This document shows positions 43,013 through 51,031 of a stretch of DNA of 64,000 bases, in pieces. Source of the DNA: Streptomyces albogriseolus. GTDB taxonomy: Bacteria > Actinomycetota > Actinomycetes > Streptomycetales > Streptomycetaceae. A model generated the notes under the pieces. The model had not been told where the DNA came from. It ran no database searches and worked only from the letters and a program-made list of their open reading frames with translations. Position 1 is the first letter of the stretch. Each line of letters opens with the position of its first letter. The DNA lies in NCBI GenBank assembly GCA_014650475.1, contig BMVA01000003.1, forward strand, positions 248,001 through 312,000. The letters run 5' to 3'. A program made the translations under genes and the position numbers.

Positions 43013-43759
43013 TCACCTGTACCGGGCCACGGTGTACGCGGTAGGCCCGTGCAAGGTGCCTGCTCCGATCCCGTCGGTGATCTGGAGGACGTCGAAGCCG
43101 GCGAGCGTCGCGTACAGCTCCAGCTCACGCGGCCCGAGAACACGCCGACGGATCACGTCCCGTGTTTCTTCACCAGAGTTGAACACCCACTGCCGACGCA
43201 TGGTGTTCATCTGGGTCCGCAGGTCCCACTCATAGCTGATGGTCACGTGGGCCGTGCCCGATCCGGTCTCGACCTCTGCTTCCTGCGGCTCATCACGCTC
43301 GATCGGCGCTACGGAACAGCAGAGTACAAGGAGCGTCCCGGGACGGGCGTGCGCTGCGAAGGTCCGGAAGACCGCCTGGATGTCCTGGTTGTCGTGCACG
43401 TAGGAGAGGGAGTTTCCCAGGCAGGTCAGCACGTCAGCGGTATGGTCGAGTCGGATGGTGCGCATGTCGCCGAGGCGGATGTCGAGGCCGGGCCGTGTGC
43501 GGCGGGCGTAGTCGACCAGGCCGGGCTGGAACTCGACACCGATGCAGTCGAAGTGGCGGGCCAGCAGCTCCAGGTCTCTCCCGGTTCCGCAGCCCAGATC
43601 CAGCAGAGTGCGGGCGTCCGGGCGGTGCCGATGGACGAGCGCCCGACAGCTGCTCGCGCTGGTGCTGTCAGACTGCACTCTGTCGTACAGGGCGGGGTCT
43701 CGGTAGAAGAGGTTGGAGGCTGCCAGGTGTCTGGATTCGGCGATGTCCAGGCCGCTCAT
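43013..43759 (-). CDS. Class I SAM-dependent methyltransferase in RiPP-like locus
   Basis: The 248-aa enzyme shows motif I LLDLGCGTGRDLELL (about 52-66), an acidic post-I strand (CIGVEFQPG) and motif LTCLGNSLSYVHD, the pattern of small-molecule N/O-methyltransferases with a typical C-terminal GFDVLQITDG. ATG at 43759 overlaps the stop of the asparagine-synthetase-like gene (ATGA), so both are one transcription unit behind the putative precursor peptide. It likely methylates the peptide product, for example at a carboxylate, amide or His; the target is inferred. Confidence 0.8.
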   Translation of the reverse strand: MSGLDIAESRHLAASNLFYRDPALYDRVQSDSTSASSCRALVHRHRPDARTLLDLGCGTGRDLELLARHFDCIGVEFQPGLVDYARRTRPGLDIRLGDMRTIRLDHTADVLTCLGNSLSYVHDNQDIQAVFRTFAAHARPGTLLVLCCSVAPIERDEPQEAEVETGSGTAHVTISYEWDLRTQMNTMRRQWVFNSGEETRDVIRRRVLGPRELELYATLAGFDVLQITDGIGAGTLHGPTAYTVARYR

Positions 43760-45228
43760 GCGAGGCTCCGCAGTCCGACTTCCAGGGCGAGTGTGTCGCA
43801 CAGCAGGTCGGGCACCGCGGGAGTCCGCTCGGCGTGGTCGCGGGCCCGGCTGAGGGCGTCGGCATCAACGTAGCCGAGATCGATCAGCAGGGAATCGGTC
43901 AGCATCTCGTCCAGGAGAGGGAGCCCGTAGGTGCGCAGTCCCGACTCCATGACCGCGAGGAAGTTCTCCGGCTCGGTCGGAGCCGCGACGGACTCGGGCA
44001 GACCCGTCCGCCGAAGTCGGTCGCGGAACATCCTCTTGTCGCGTTTGTACTCGTACGGCAGCTGTTCCATGAAGCGGATCATCCGGGGGTGGACGAGCGG
44101 GGCCACCGGCCAGATACCGAGTCTCACGTACGCCGGATTGTGCAGGCCGAATGCCATGAGCGTCGGCACAGGCAGGACCGGGATGGGAGCGAGGTTCTCG
44201 TTCACCTGGGCCAGCGCCGCGGTGGCCTTGTCGCCGAGCCATGGCACCGGCTCCATCGGCGGGAGTCCGGCTTCCGTACGCGAGTGGTGGGCGTTGACCT
44301 CGTCCCCGCCGCCACCTGTGAAGATCAGCTCGCAGCCGTGTGCGGCCACGTGCCCGCGCACGACGTCGAACGCTTCCTGGTAGAAGGCGCCTGCCGGATC
44401 GTGCGGCCGTCTGCGTTCCCTCACGCCACCAGGCACGAAGGGCGGGTGCTGCATCGCCGGCACGGCGGTGTCCCGCAACCCCAGGTGATCCACCAGTGAG
44501 CGGCGCCGGTCTCGCTGGAGCTGGCCGATCCGGCCGCCCATGAGCAGCCCCATGGTGTGCACGGAGCCGAATCCGGCCGCGACGGCGGACAGTGCCACGT
44601 TGGCCGAGTCCGCTCCGCCTGACACCTCGACGCCGACGCGGCCGGCCGTCGATCGCCACTCGGCCACGGCCTCGGTGAGCAGTGCGTCGAACACGGTCAC
44701 GGGGTCCACTCCGCTACGGAGGCTGCGGGGTTCCAGGACGTGTTGGGCGGGCTCGGGGTAGAGGATGGAGAGCCCTGCCGGCGTGAAGACCGCGGTAGCG
44801 CGTTCGGTGAGTCGGTACACGCCGTCGAAGAGGGTGTCGGTGCTGTAGCGGTGTTGGCGGCTCAAGGTGCGGGCGACCGCTCGTGGATTGAGCTGGTCAG
44901 GTCGCAGGTGCGGCCGGAGGTCGACGATGTCCCAGGACCCGAAGATCTCGTCGCCGACAGCTGTGAGGTACAGCGGGACGGTACCCAGCATTCCCGCCGA
45001 GACCTGGATCTCGTCGGGCCGGACGAGCAGCGACGTGTAGTCGGCTTCACCGTCTCTGTCTTCCCGCACCAGCACACAGACGCTCGATCCGTCGCCCGGT
45101 ATGAGGTCCGCGACCAGGACGGTTGCGTGAGCGGGTCGGATCCAGCTCTCCCCCTTGACCCAGCGGTCTGTGTCCCATCGCCAGCCGGCGTCCCGGGTGT
45201 CTGCCAGTCGCACACGAAACGAGAGCAC
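43756..45228 (-). CDS. Asparagine-synthetase-like ATP-dependent amidotransferase lacking the N-terminal Cys
   Basis: The 490-aa protein has an AsnB-type architecture: an N-terminal region lacking catalytic Cys2 (residue 2 is Leu) and therefore unable to hydrolyse glutamine, and a synthetase domain with the pyrophosphate loop SGGADS (203-208) and a second FTGGGGDE motif. Homologs of this kind form amide bonds by carboxylate adenylation, as in lasso-peptide cyclases. The GTG start at 45228 follows AGGAGGGGAG. Set between a 38-aa precursor gene and a methyltransferase, it is the probable macrocyclase or amide-forming enzyme of a RiPP pathway. It is about 100 residues shorter than lasso cyclases. 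Confidence 0.82.
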   Translation of the reverse strand: MLSFRVRLADTRDAGWRWDTDRWVKGESWIRPAHATVLVADLIPGDGSSVCVLVREDRDGEADYTSLLVRPDEIQVSAGMLGTVPLYLTAVGDEIFGSWDIVDLRPHLRPDQLNPRAVARTLSRQHRYSTDTLFDGVYRLTERATAVFTPAGLSILYPEPAQHVLEPRSLRSGVDPVTVFDALLTEAVAEWRSTAGRVGVEVSGGADSANVALSAVAAGFGSVHTMGLLMGGRIGQLQRDRRRSLVDHLGLRDTAVPAMQHPPFVPGGVRERRRPHDPAGAFYQEAFDVVRGHVAAHGCELIFTGGGGDEVNAHHSRTEAGLPPMEPVPWLGDKATAALAQVNENLAPIPVLPVPTLMAFGLHNPAYVRLGIWPVAPLVHPRMIRFMEQLPYEYKRDKRMFRDRLRRTGLPESVAAPTEPENFLAVMESGLRTYGLPLLDEMLTDSLLIDLGYVDADALSRARDHAERTPAVPDLLCDTLALEVGLRSLA

Positions 45229-45249
45229 TCCGCTCCCCTCCTCTACGGA

Positions 45250-45284
45250 GCGGCGGAGCAGGACGCCAGGCCCTGCTCCGCCGC
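45250..45284 (-). promoter_or_regulatory. Hairpin between precursor and modifying-enzyme genes
   Basis: GCGGCGGAGCAGG and its exact complement form a 13-bp stem with a 9-nt loop in the 69-nt gap between the precursor stop and the synthetase start. Such attenuators commonly keep precursor mRNA in excess over enzyme mRNA in RiPP operons. Confidence 0.7.
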
Positions 45285-45297
45285 GTTCACCGGCCGG

Positions 45298-45414
45298 TCA
45301 GCTGCAGTGGTCGCCGTTGTTGTCGCCGCCGCCGGGCATCTTGTCGAGCAGCGCCGCGTCCATGCTGGGGACGCCGGTGACCAGGTCTCCCGTGAAGAGT
45401 TCGTCGATGATCAT
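45298..45414 (-). CDS. Putative RiPP precursor peptide (38 aa)
   Basis: This short frame starts ATG with an excellent ribosome site (GGAGGAAGG, 9 bases upstream). It begins MIIDELFTGDLVTGVPSMD, an acidic, helical leader-like segment with a repeated L-x-TG pattern, and ends MPGGGDNNGDHCS, a small Gly/Asp/Asn-rich core with a single Cys. It is immediately upstream of the asparagine-synthetase-like gene with a hairpin between. The core allows an 8-membered ring between Gly1 and Asp8 if cleaved before GGGD, leaving a 3-residue tail, too short for a threaded lasso. No RRE (B1) or leader peptidase (B2) gene was found nearby. Chemistry is inference. Confidence 0.75.
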   Translation of the reverse strand: MIIDELFTGDLVTGVPSMDAALLDKMPGGGDNNGDHCS

Positions 45415-45528
45415 GGCTGTTCCTTCCTCCTGCGGAGTGGGTGGACGGGCCCCGCGAGCTGCGGAGCCCGGACCCGTCCCTGCCGCCGGCGTTCACGGCG
45501 AACTGGACGGGAGCTCGTTGGGTGGGGG

Positions 45529-45613
45529 CCCGCTCTGGCCGAGGGGAGAGAGCGGCTGAGCCCTTCCCCGGTGGGGACCGGGTCTTCCCGAGGGCTCGCT
45601 CGGCCAGAGCGGG
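45529..45613. repeat. 15-bp-arm inverted repeat upstream of precursor gene
   Basis: CCCGCTCTGGCCGAG (45529-45543) and its exact complement (45599-45613) enclose 55 nt that include a second imperfect pairing (AGCCCTT against GAGGGCT). It lies in the 233-bp gap between the tiny-gene chain and the precursor and may terminate that chain or form the precursor leader. Confidence 0.6.
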
Positions 45614-45647
45614 AGTCGGTAGGTCCGGAGCGGACCGGTGGTCTCTC

Positions 45648-45773
45648 TCAGTCGGGGGCGAGGTGCCACAGAGCCCAGGCGACCGGGGTAGTAGAGACGA
45701 TGATCAGGGCCGACGGCAGCCACTGCCGCCAGCCATAGGGGCGACCTCGCCTGCTGCGCCGCCGGCTCACCAT
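45648..45773 (-). CDS. Tiny membrane protein, 41 aa
   Basis: ATG at 45773 overlaps the stop of the preceding tiny gene by 7 nt. The product has a basic N-terminus (VSRRRSRRGRPYGWRQW) and one membrane helix (LPSALIIVSTTPVAWALW), an N-in topology. It is the last of four overlapping small genes. Family unknown. The overlap chain and TM pattern are the only support. Confidence 0.5.
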   Translation of the reverse strand: MVSRRRSRRGRPYGWRQWLPSALIIVSTTPVAWALWHLAPD

Positions 45774-45859
45774 CCCCGGGACACCGCCACCACGATCGAT
45801 CCCCCGAGCACCATGACGCACGCGATGTACATGACCTGAGCCGTGACCTGGCCTTTCAC
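45767..45859 (-). CDS. Tiny membrane peptide, 30 aa
   Basis: GTG at 45859 overlaps the stop of the upstream gene (GTGA), and the stop overlaps the next start. The peptide is almost entirely a hydrophobic helix (MYIACVMVLGGSIVVAVSRG). A start at the internal ATG (45832) would give 21 residues. It may be a holin-like or sensor peptide, or simply a coupled leader; function unknown. Confidence 0.4.
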   Translation of the reverse strand: MKGQVTAQVMYIACVMVLGGSIVVAVSRGW

Positions 45860-46005
45860 CGCGCGCCCTGGTCCTTGCCACACTGTTGCCCCACGGTCGG
45901 CGCGAGGCCAGGTCGGCCGACGAAGACGCGTCGTGCTCGTTCCTGGTCGGGCAGGGTGGCGCCGATCCGGCACACCGGCGGCTCGGCCGGGGTTTGGTCA
46001 GCCAT
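45856..46005 (-). CDS. Small Cys-containing protein, 49 aa
   Basis: ATG at 46005 overlaps the end of the 123-aa gene by 8 nt. The peptide (MADQTPAEPPVCRIGATLPD at the N-terminus, two Cys in all) is hydrophilic with no TM. It ends in an overlap with the 30-aa membrane peptide. I do not recognise it. Consecutive overlaps argue that it is translated. Confidence 0.45.
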   Translation of the reverse strand: MADQTPAEPPVCRIGATLPDQERARRVFVGRPGLAPTVGQQCGKDQGAR

Positions 46006-46369
46006 CGTTCTGGTCCTTCTTCCGGGTCGCGCGGTAGACGTCGGCGAAGCGTCTGGTCAGCGCGCCGACGTCGCGCATGTACTGGTAGGCGATGAAGTGG
46101 GGGGACTGCTCCGTCGGCCGACGCGTCAGGTCGAGGACCCGGTAGCCCTCCCGGAACAGCGCCTGGACGGCCGGGTCCTCGTCAAAGCCGAGTTCCTCGG
46201 CCATCAGCACTCTCAGGTGGCTGACCAGGTCTCGGGTCGTGGCGTCGATCACCGGGCGCTCGGGCATCGACAGCCGGATGGCCAGCGCTGTCTCCACGGC
46301 CTCGTCGACCGCCTCCAGGACAATCGACGCTCCAGCCACCTCGGACGACGTGACGCTTCCTGCTGCCAT
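45998..46369 (-). CDS. Hypothetical cytoplasmic protein, 123 aa
   Basis: ATG at 46369 has GGAGAAGGGG upstream. The protein is acidic and helical: ASIVLEAVDEAVETALAIRL, then LRVLMAEELGFDEDPAVQ and a basic C-terminus (TRRFADVYRATRKKDQ). No family is recognised. It is divergent from the Xre/TPR regulator, with a palindromic site between, and heads the chain of small genes that leads to the RiPP-like locus. It may be part of that locus or separate. Confidence 0.7.
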   Translation of the reverse strand: MAAGSVTSSEVAGASIVLEAVDEAVETALAIRLSMPERPVIDATTRDLVSHLRVLMAEELGFDEDPAVQALFREGYRVLDLTRRPTEQSPHFIAYQYMRDVGALTRRFADVYRATRKKDQNDG

Positions 46370-46395
46370 GTCCGCACCCCTTCTCCGGCCTCCAC

Positions 46396-46415
46396 CGTTG
46401 TCGTTTCTGACAACG
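46396..46415. promoter_or_regulatory. Palindromic operator candidate
   Basis: CGTTGTC and GACAACG flank a 6-nt spacer midway between the divergent starts at 46369 and 46536, a natural place for the Xre/TPR regulator to bind. Confidence 0.5.
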
Positions 46416-46535
46416 TCCAGAAAAGCGGCTCGCGTTGGCGCAGACCACGGCATCCACGGGCCAGTCCTGGGACACTTCTGGGACAGCCCGGTGCCGTCGG
46501 GTTAGACGCGGGTTGATGCGTGGAAAGGGGGCGGC

Positions 46536-47792
46536 ATGGGGCTTGCGGAGAGGCGCAGGGCGCTGGGCTACAGTCAGGAAGAGCTCGCGCACGCCCTCGG
46601 CGTGGACCGACGAACCGTCGGCCGCTGGGAAGGCCGCACCACCACGCCGCAGCCGCCGCTGAGACCACGGCTGGCCGAGCTGCTCCACCTCGACCTTGAC
46701 GAACTCGACGCGTTGGTGGGACAGCCACGAGCAGCCCGACCGGACTCGGCAGGGCCGCCGCCTCGCGACCACCACGGCTCAGGGGACCTCGACGACATGA
46801 TCCGACGCCAGTTCCTGCGCGCCATCACCGTCACCAGTGCCCTGGTGGCCCTACCTCCCGACGAGGGCGCAGCCCTCGCGGAGGGCGCGCTGCGCGGGAT
46901 GTCCGACGATTTCCTGCGCATGAACGGGCACCTGTGGCAGGTCTACCAACTCGCCCGCGCCAAGCGTTCCGTCTACCCGGTCGTCCGCGACCAGCTCACC
47001 GCCCTGAACGAGACCCTCGGCGGACGGCCCGAGGTCGAAGCACAGGCCCTGTGCGGCGCGGCCGGTGACCTCTTCCAGCTCGCCGGAGAACTGGCCTTCG
47101 ACGGCAACCGCTACACCGACGCCGCCGCCTCCTACACGCTCGCCGCCTCTGCCAGCCAGGAGGCGAAGTCCTACGACCTGTGGGCGTGTGCCCTCGTCCG
47201 CCACGCCTACGTCGATCTGTACGAACGCCGGTACGCCGACGCGGTCGGCGCGCTGTCGGCCGCAGAGAAGGTGGCAAGGCGCGGGGACGGTTCCCTGTCC
47301 ACCCGCTACTGGGTCGCTGCCGTCCAGGCCGAGGCGTACGCCGGCCTCGGCGACCTCTCCGCCTGCGAACGCGCCTTGGACGAGGCGGAGAAGGTGACCG
47401 GCCTGAGCGGGGCGGCCCACAACGGTGGCTGGCTGCGTTTCGACGGCTCCCGCCTCGCAGAAGAGCGTGGCGCGCGCTACCTCCAGCTCGGTCGGCTCGA
47501 CCTCGCCGAGAAGGCACTCAGCAGCGCGCTCAGCCAGGACATCCTCGCTTCCGGCCAGTCCTTCCGCCGACGCGGTGCGGTCCTGACCGACCTCGCGGCC
47601 GTCGGCGCCCGGCGCCAGGACCCCGACCAAGTAATCGCCTACGGCGGGGAGGCGCTGCGACTCGCCCGCACGACCTCCTCGGGTTACGTCGCCCGTAAGC
47701 TTCTGGGGTTACGAACCGACCTCGGCCCGCTCACCCGCGACGCTCGTGTGGCGGAGCTGGGCGCCGAGATCGACGCACTGTGCACGACGTGA
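46536..47792 (+). CDS. Xre-family regulator with C-terminal TPR-like domain
   Basis: The 418-aa protein has a Cro/C1 helix-turn-helix at residues 5-60 (RRALGYSQEELAHALGVDRR) and a long helical repeat region (about 120-418; for example DAAASYTLAASASQEAKSYD, AYAGLGDLSACERALDEAEK) of the TPR type that in such regulators binds peptides or small signals. Proteins of this design are abundant in Streptomyces and often control adjacent divergent genes, so it is the likely switch of the small-gene/RiPP-like locus. It is followed 14 nt later by the 121-aa repeat protein. Confidence 0.88.
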   Translation: MGLAERRRALGYSQEELAHALGVDRRTVGRWEGRTTTPQPPLRPRLAELLHLDLDELDALVGQPRAARPDSAGPPPRDHHGSGDLDDMIRRQFLRAITVTSALVALPPDEGAALAEGALRGMSDDFLRMNGHLWQVYQLARAKRSVYPVVRDQLTALNETLGGRPEVEAQALCGAAGDLFQLAGELAFDGNRYTDAAASYTLAASASQEAKSYDLWACALVRHAYVDLYERRYADAVGALSAAEKVARRGDGSLSTRYWVAAVQAEAYAGLGDLSACERALDEAEKVTGLSGAAHNGGWLRFDGSRLAEERGARYLQLGRLDLAEKALSSALSQDILASGQSFRRRGAVLTDLAAVGARRQDPDQVIAYGGEALRLARTTSSGYVARKLLGLRTDLGPLTRDARVAELGAEIDALCTT

Positions 47793-47806
47793 CGAGAGGG
47801 GAAGGC

Positions 47807-48172
47807 ATGTCGCAGTCCGAGGGCGCCCGACTGTTCCGCGAGGCTTGGATCACCGGAGTGCGCAAGCACTTCCCCGGCGAGCCCAAGCCCGGTTACGTCA
47901 CCCCCTGGGAAGAGACACCCGAGTGGGAGCGCCAGGCCGCCGGCGCCGTCCACGACCAGGTGCGCCAGTTCCTCGACCTCAGCGACCGCCACGCCTCCCG
48001 CCTCACCCGCGAGCAGAAGAGCCGCTTTGTCGCCACCTGCTGGACCGCGCAGATGTACAAGCACTTCGAGAACCCGAAGCCGGGCTATGTCGCCGACTGG
48101 GCTGCCCTGCCCGACTGGCAGAAGGAGACCGACGCGGACATCTTCGAGGCGATCGAGGACGCTCTGAAGTAG
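47807..48172 (+). CDS. Hypothetical protein with two internal KPGYV repeats
   Basis: The 121-aa protein contains two copies of a 25-30-residue unit: HFPGEPKPGYVTPWEETPEW near residue 22 and HFENPKPGYVADWAALPDWQ near residue 85, separated by a helical stretch. The ATG at 47807 has GAGGGGAAGG 2-3 bases before it. It is coupled to the Xre/TPR regulator, so it may be its partner or modulator. No enzyme motif is visible and the family is unknown to me. Confidence 0.7.
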   Translation: MSQSEGARLFREAWITGVRKHFPGEPKPGYVTPWEETPEWERQAAGAVHDQVRQFLDLSDRHASRLTREQKSRFVATCWTAQMYKHFENPKPGYVADWAALPDWQKETDADIFEAIEDALK

Positions 48173-48372
48173 TCGCACGGGACTGCCATTCAAGTCGGCC
48201 TGCGCAACCGCCGGGCTTCCTACGGCGTCGATCGGCCCTCCCTTCGCGGCTCGTTTCCGACCGCCGCGTCACGGTTCAGCTCCTGTGGGACCGGCGCGGC
48301 GAGGGGGCCGGACAGCGGGCGGATCCTGCTGAGCATGCGCGCGGCTCCGAACTGTTCTGCGGGGTTTCTGGT

Positions 48373-48437
48373 TGTCCCTTTTCGGGACGGGCGTCATGTC
48401 CCGACTCGGGACAAACCTCTTGTCCCGACTCGGGACG
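48373..48437. promoter_or_regulatory. Three tandem TGTCCCGA-N-TCGGGACA palindromes
   Basis: One imperfect (48373-48388) and two nearly perfect palindromes (TGTCCCGACTCGGGACA at 48397-48413; a copy with one end change at 48421-48437) are spaced 24 bp apart. They sit in a 738-bp gap (48173-48910) upstream of the SpoIIE-type phosphatase. A minus-strand frame (48276-48575) covers the array, but its residues there are repeat-derived, so I do not call it. Confidence 0.6.
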
Positions 48438-48910
48438 GGCTTCCTCCCCCACGACCGCCGAGGCTTTGACTGTCACCATCGTGGCCAGCCCGTCAGCCGC
48501 TGCAACACCGTCGTAGCCGTAAACAGTGTGCTCGCCGTCCTGACGGTCGGCGACGACGCCTTCATCGAGCAGCATCCCGGGGATCCCGCCACCTGCTGGC
48601 CTCGCCGTCCTCGTCACGGTCCTGGCCGCGTCCGTGGTCCTGAGCATCCGACGCCCGTGCCCGGGCGGAGCTGCGCTCCTCGCGGACCGGGGCGAGGACG
48701 GCGCTGAGTACGGCTCGCCGGAGACGAGCCGACCAACCGCCCGGGAGACACTGCGTCTGGACAGACAGCGGGATGACGACTGCCCCTGGTCCGGACATAC
48801 CTGGCTGGCCCGTGGGCCGTGCCCGCGCGGTGTGCGCCGACTGCCCCGGTGCCGTGCGAGCAGGGCCGCGTCGGAGCACCATCGACGGGAAGGCAGCCAC
48901 TGGAGGGTCC

Positions 48911-50638
48911 GTGCGCGATGCGGTGGGTGATGACGTGGGGCCGTGGCCGGCGGACGAACCGGGTTTCTGGCGGCAGGTCGTCGAGCGGCTGGGCACGGCG
49001 GTGCTGGTGCTGGACACAGCCGGACGGGTGATCGCCGCGAACCCGGCGGCCGAGCGGCTGCTGGGCCGCACCGCCGCCGCGATGCGGGGCGCCGACGCAC
49101 ACGATCTGCTGCACCGGGACGCGGACGGCAACAAGGTGCCGCGAGACCGGTGCCCACTGCTCCACGCGCTGGCCGAGGGGCAGGGGGCGCGAGGGGAGGG
49201 CGGCACGTATCTGCGCGGTGACGGTCGTCTGCTGGCTGTCTCCTGGTCCGCGTCCCCCTTGACGGAGGACGGCTCCGTGCAAGGCATGGCATTGCTGTTC
49301 ACGGACGCCACGGGGGACCGCCGCGTCCATCGGGAGCGAACGGCGCGCACGCGCGCCTTGGAGGACCTCAACGAGCGGCTGTCCCTGGTCGCGGAGATCA
49401 CGGACGTCCTGGGGCAGACTCTGGAGACCGACGAGGCGCTGGCCCGCCTGGTGCGGCTGCTCGTGCCCCGTCTGGCCGACTGGGCCGCGGTGGACCTGCG
49501 GACCGGTTCCGGCGAGGTCCACCGGGTGACGGTGACCGGTCCGGAGGGACGGGACGCCGGATTCCAGGGCCGGAGCGTACTCGGCGCGGAGGGAGCCGGT
49601 GAGGGGGAGGACTCGCCGCTGGGCCGTGCGCTGACCGGGGGCGAATCCGTGCTCCAGGACCGGGTGGCTGCCGTCACCCCGGCCGCCGCACATCCGCCTC
49701 TGGTGGCTCTCCACAGTGGCTTCCTGGCCGCGGTGGGTGCGCGCTCCGCCATCACGGTGCCGCTCGGCGCGCGGGACCGGATCACCGGGGCGCTGACGGT
49801 GGTGCGCACCGACCCGGCGCATCCCTTCGACGAGGACGACCTGGCGGCAGTGAGTGACGTCGGCCGCCGGGTCGGCGTGGTCATCGACAACACCCGCCGC
49901 TACGGCCGTCAGCGCGCCGTCGCCGAGGCGATGCAGCGCAACCTGCTCGCCCCGCTGCCGCAGCACGGCCATCTCCGGCTGGCCGCCCGCTACCAGCCCG
50001 CACCTGCGGGCTCGCAGGTCGGTGGGGACTGGTACGACGCCTTCATCCTGAAGGACGGCGCGCTCGCCCTGGTCATCGGTGACGTCGTGGGCCACGACCT
50101 GACCGCGGCGGCCGGTATGGCCCAACTGCACGGCATTCTGCGTTCGCTGGCCTGGGACCACACGGGACCGCCCGGCGCCGTCGTCGACCGCCTCGACGCC
50201 GCCATGCCGGTCATCACCTCCGTCCCGCTGGCCACCCTGATCCTCGCCCGCGTCGAGGGCGACCCGGACACGGGACCGTGGACGCTCCGCTGGACCAGCG
50301 CGGGGCACCCGCCCCCGCTGCTCCTCTCCCCGGACGGCACCGCATGCTTTCTTGAAGCCGGCCAGGGGCTGCTCCTCGGCACCGGATCCGTCGGCGACGC
50401 GGACCGACCGGACGCCACGCATCCCCTGAAGCCCGGCTCCACCCTGCTGCTGTACACGGACGGGCTCGTCGAGACACCGGGCAGCGACCTCGACACGGGC
50501 CTGGACCGGCTGCTCCGGCACGCCCTCACTCTCGTCCACGAACCGCTGGACAGGCTGTGCGGAAAGGTCCTCGCCCACCTGCCGCCCGGCAGCACCGACG
50601 ACGTGGCTCTGCTCGCCCTGCGTGTACCGCCGCCATGA
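48911..50638 (+). CDS. SpoIIE-family serine phosphatase with PAS and GAF domains
   Basis: The 575-aa protein has a PAS domain (about 15-125; VLVLDTAGRVIAANPAAERL), a GAF domain (about 140-330) and a PP2C/SpoIIE catalytic domain (about 345-575; metal ligands in QVGGDWYDAF and VIGDVVGHDL, then TDDVALLALRV). It would dephosphorylate an anti-sigma-factor antagonist in a stress cascade. GTG at 48911 with GGAGGG upstream is chosen over ATG at 48773. No kinase or antagonist gene adjoins it; the nearest anti-sigma-type ATPase is the broken gene at 56816. Confidence 0.9.
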   Translation: MRDAVGDDVGPWPADEPGFWRQVVERLGTAVLVLDTAGRVIAANPAAERLLGRTAAAMRGADAHDLLHRDADGNKVPRDRCPLLHALAEGQGARGEGGTYLRGDGRLLAVSWSASPLTEDGSVQGMALLFTDATGDRRVHRERTARTRALEDLNERLSLVAEITDVLGQTLETDEALARLVRLLVPRLADWAAVDLRTGSGEVHRVTVTGPEGRDAGFQGRSVLGAEGAGEGEDSPLGRALTGGESVLQDRVAAVTPAAAHPPLVALHSGFLAAVGARSAITVPLGARDRITGALTVVRTDPAHPFDEDDLAAVSDVGRRVGVVIDNTRRYGRQRAVAEAMQRNLLAPLPQHGHLRLAARYQPAPAGSQVGGDWYDAFILKDGALALVIGDVVGHDLTAAAGMAQLHGILRSLAWDHTGPPGAVVDRLDAAMPVITSVPLATLILARVEGDPDTGPWTLRWTSAGHPPPLLLSPDGTACFLEAGQGLLLGTGSVGDADRPDATHPLKPGSTLLLYTDGLVETPGSDLDTGLDRLLRHALTLVHEPLDRLCGKVLAHLPPGSTDDVALLALRVPPP

Positions 50639-50730
50639 GACGTGGTGGCCGTCGGACCGGGCCGGTGCCGCGGAGGCGCCCACCATCTGCCACGCCACTG
50701 ATGACCTGCTGTCACGCCGCCTTTACGCGC

Positions 50731-50750
50731 CGAGGAGTAGTCTGAGGAGA
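50731..50750 (+). promoter_or_regulatory. CGAGGAGTAG motif, copy A (upstream of first DUF5994 gene)
   Basis: CGAGGAGTAGTCTGAGGAGA lies about 280 bp before the DUF5994 gene at 51032. Similar sequence precedes each of the other three DUF5994 genes in the same orientation as the gene. The rest of the 393-bp gap 50639-51031 shows nothing else notable. Confidence 0.45.
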
Positions 50751-51031
50751 CCGAGGGCATCAGGCACGCCGGTGGCGGACCGGCTCCACCCCGGTATCCA
50801 CCGGCGTTCGTCACGCGGAAGGGTCTCCCCCTTCACCCCGCATACGCCCGCCGACTCCCTTCCCGCGAACTCGCGGCGGTCGTCGGCGTTTTTTTCCGGC
50901 AAGAGCGGCCAGGCACGACCTCCAGCACCCGGATCCACCGGCCACGTCCGGCGCTGCCCGACAGCCCGCGGACCGTCGGCCGCCGTGCCCTGCCGAACCG
51001 GCCGGCAACCACCTCGTCAGAAAGAACCCAC

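Noticed and set aside
45298-45414. Classification of the precursor as a lasso peptide
   Set aside because: No B1 (RRE) or B2 protease gene nearby, no Thr at leader position -2, and only three residues would follow the ring.
48373-48437. CRISPR-like spacing of the three palindromes
   Set aside because: Only three short units with 7-8-nt gaps and no cas genes; operators fit better. No CRISPR array was seen in the window.
48276-48575. 99-aa minus-strand frame over the palindrome array
   Set aside because: Its middle is made of repeat-derived PESG/PEKG units and it lacks a clear ribosome site; kept as possible but not called.
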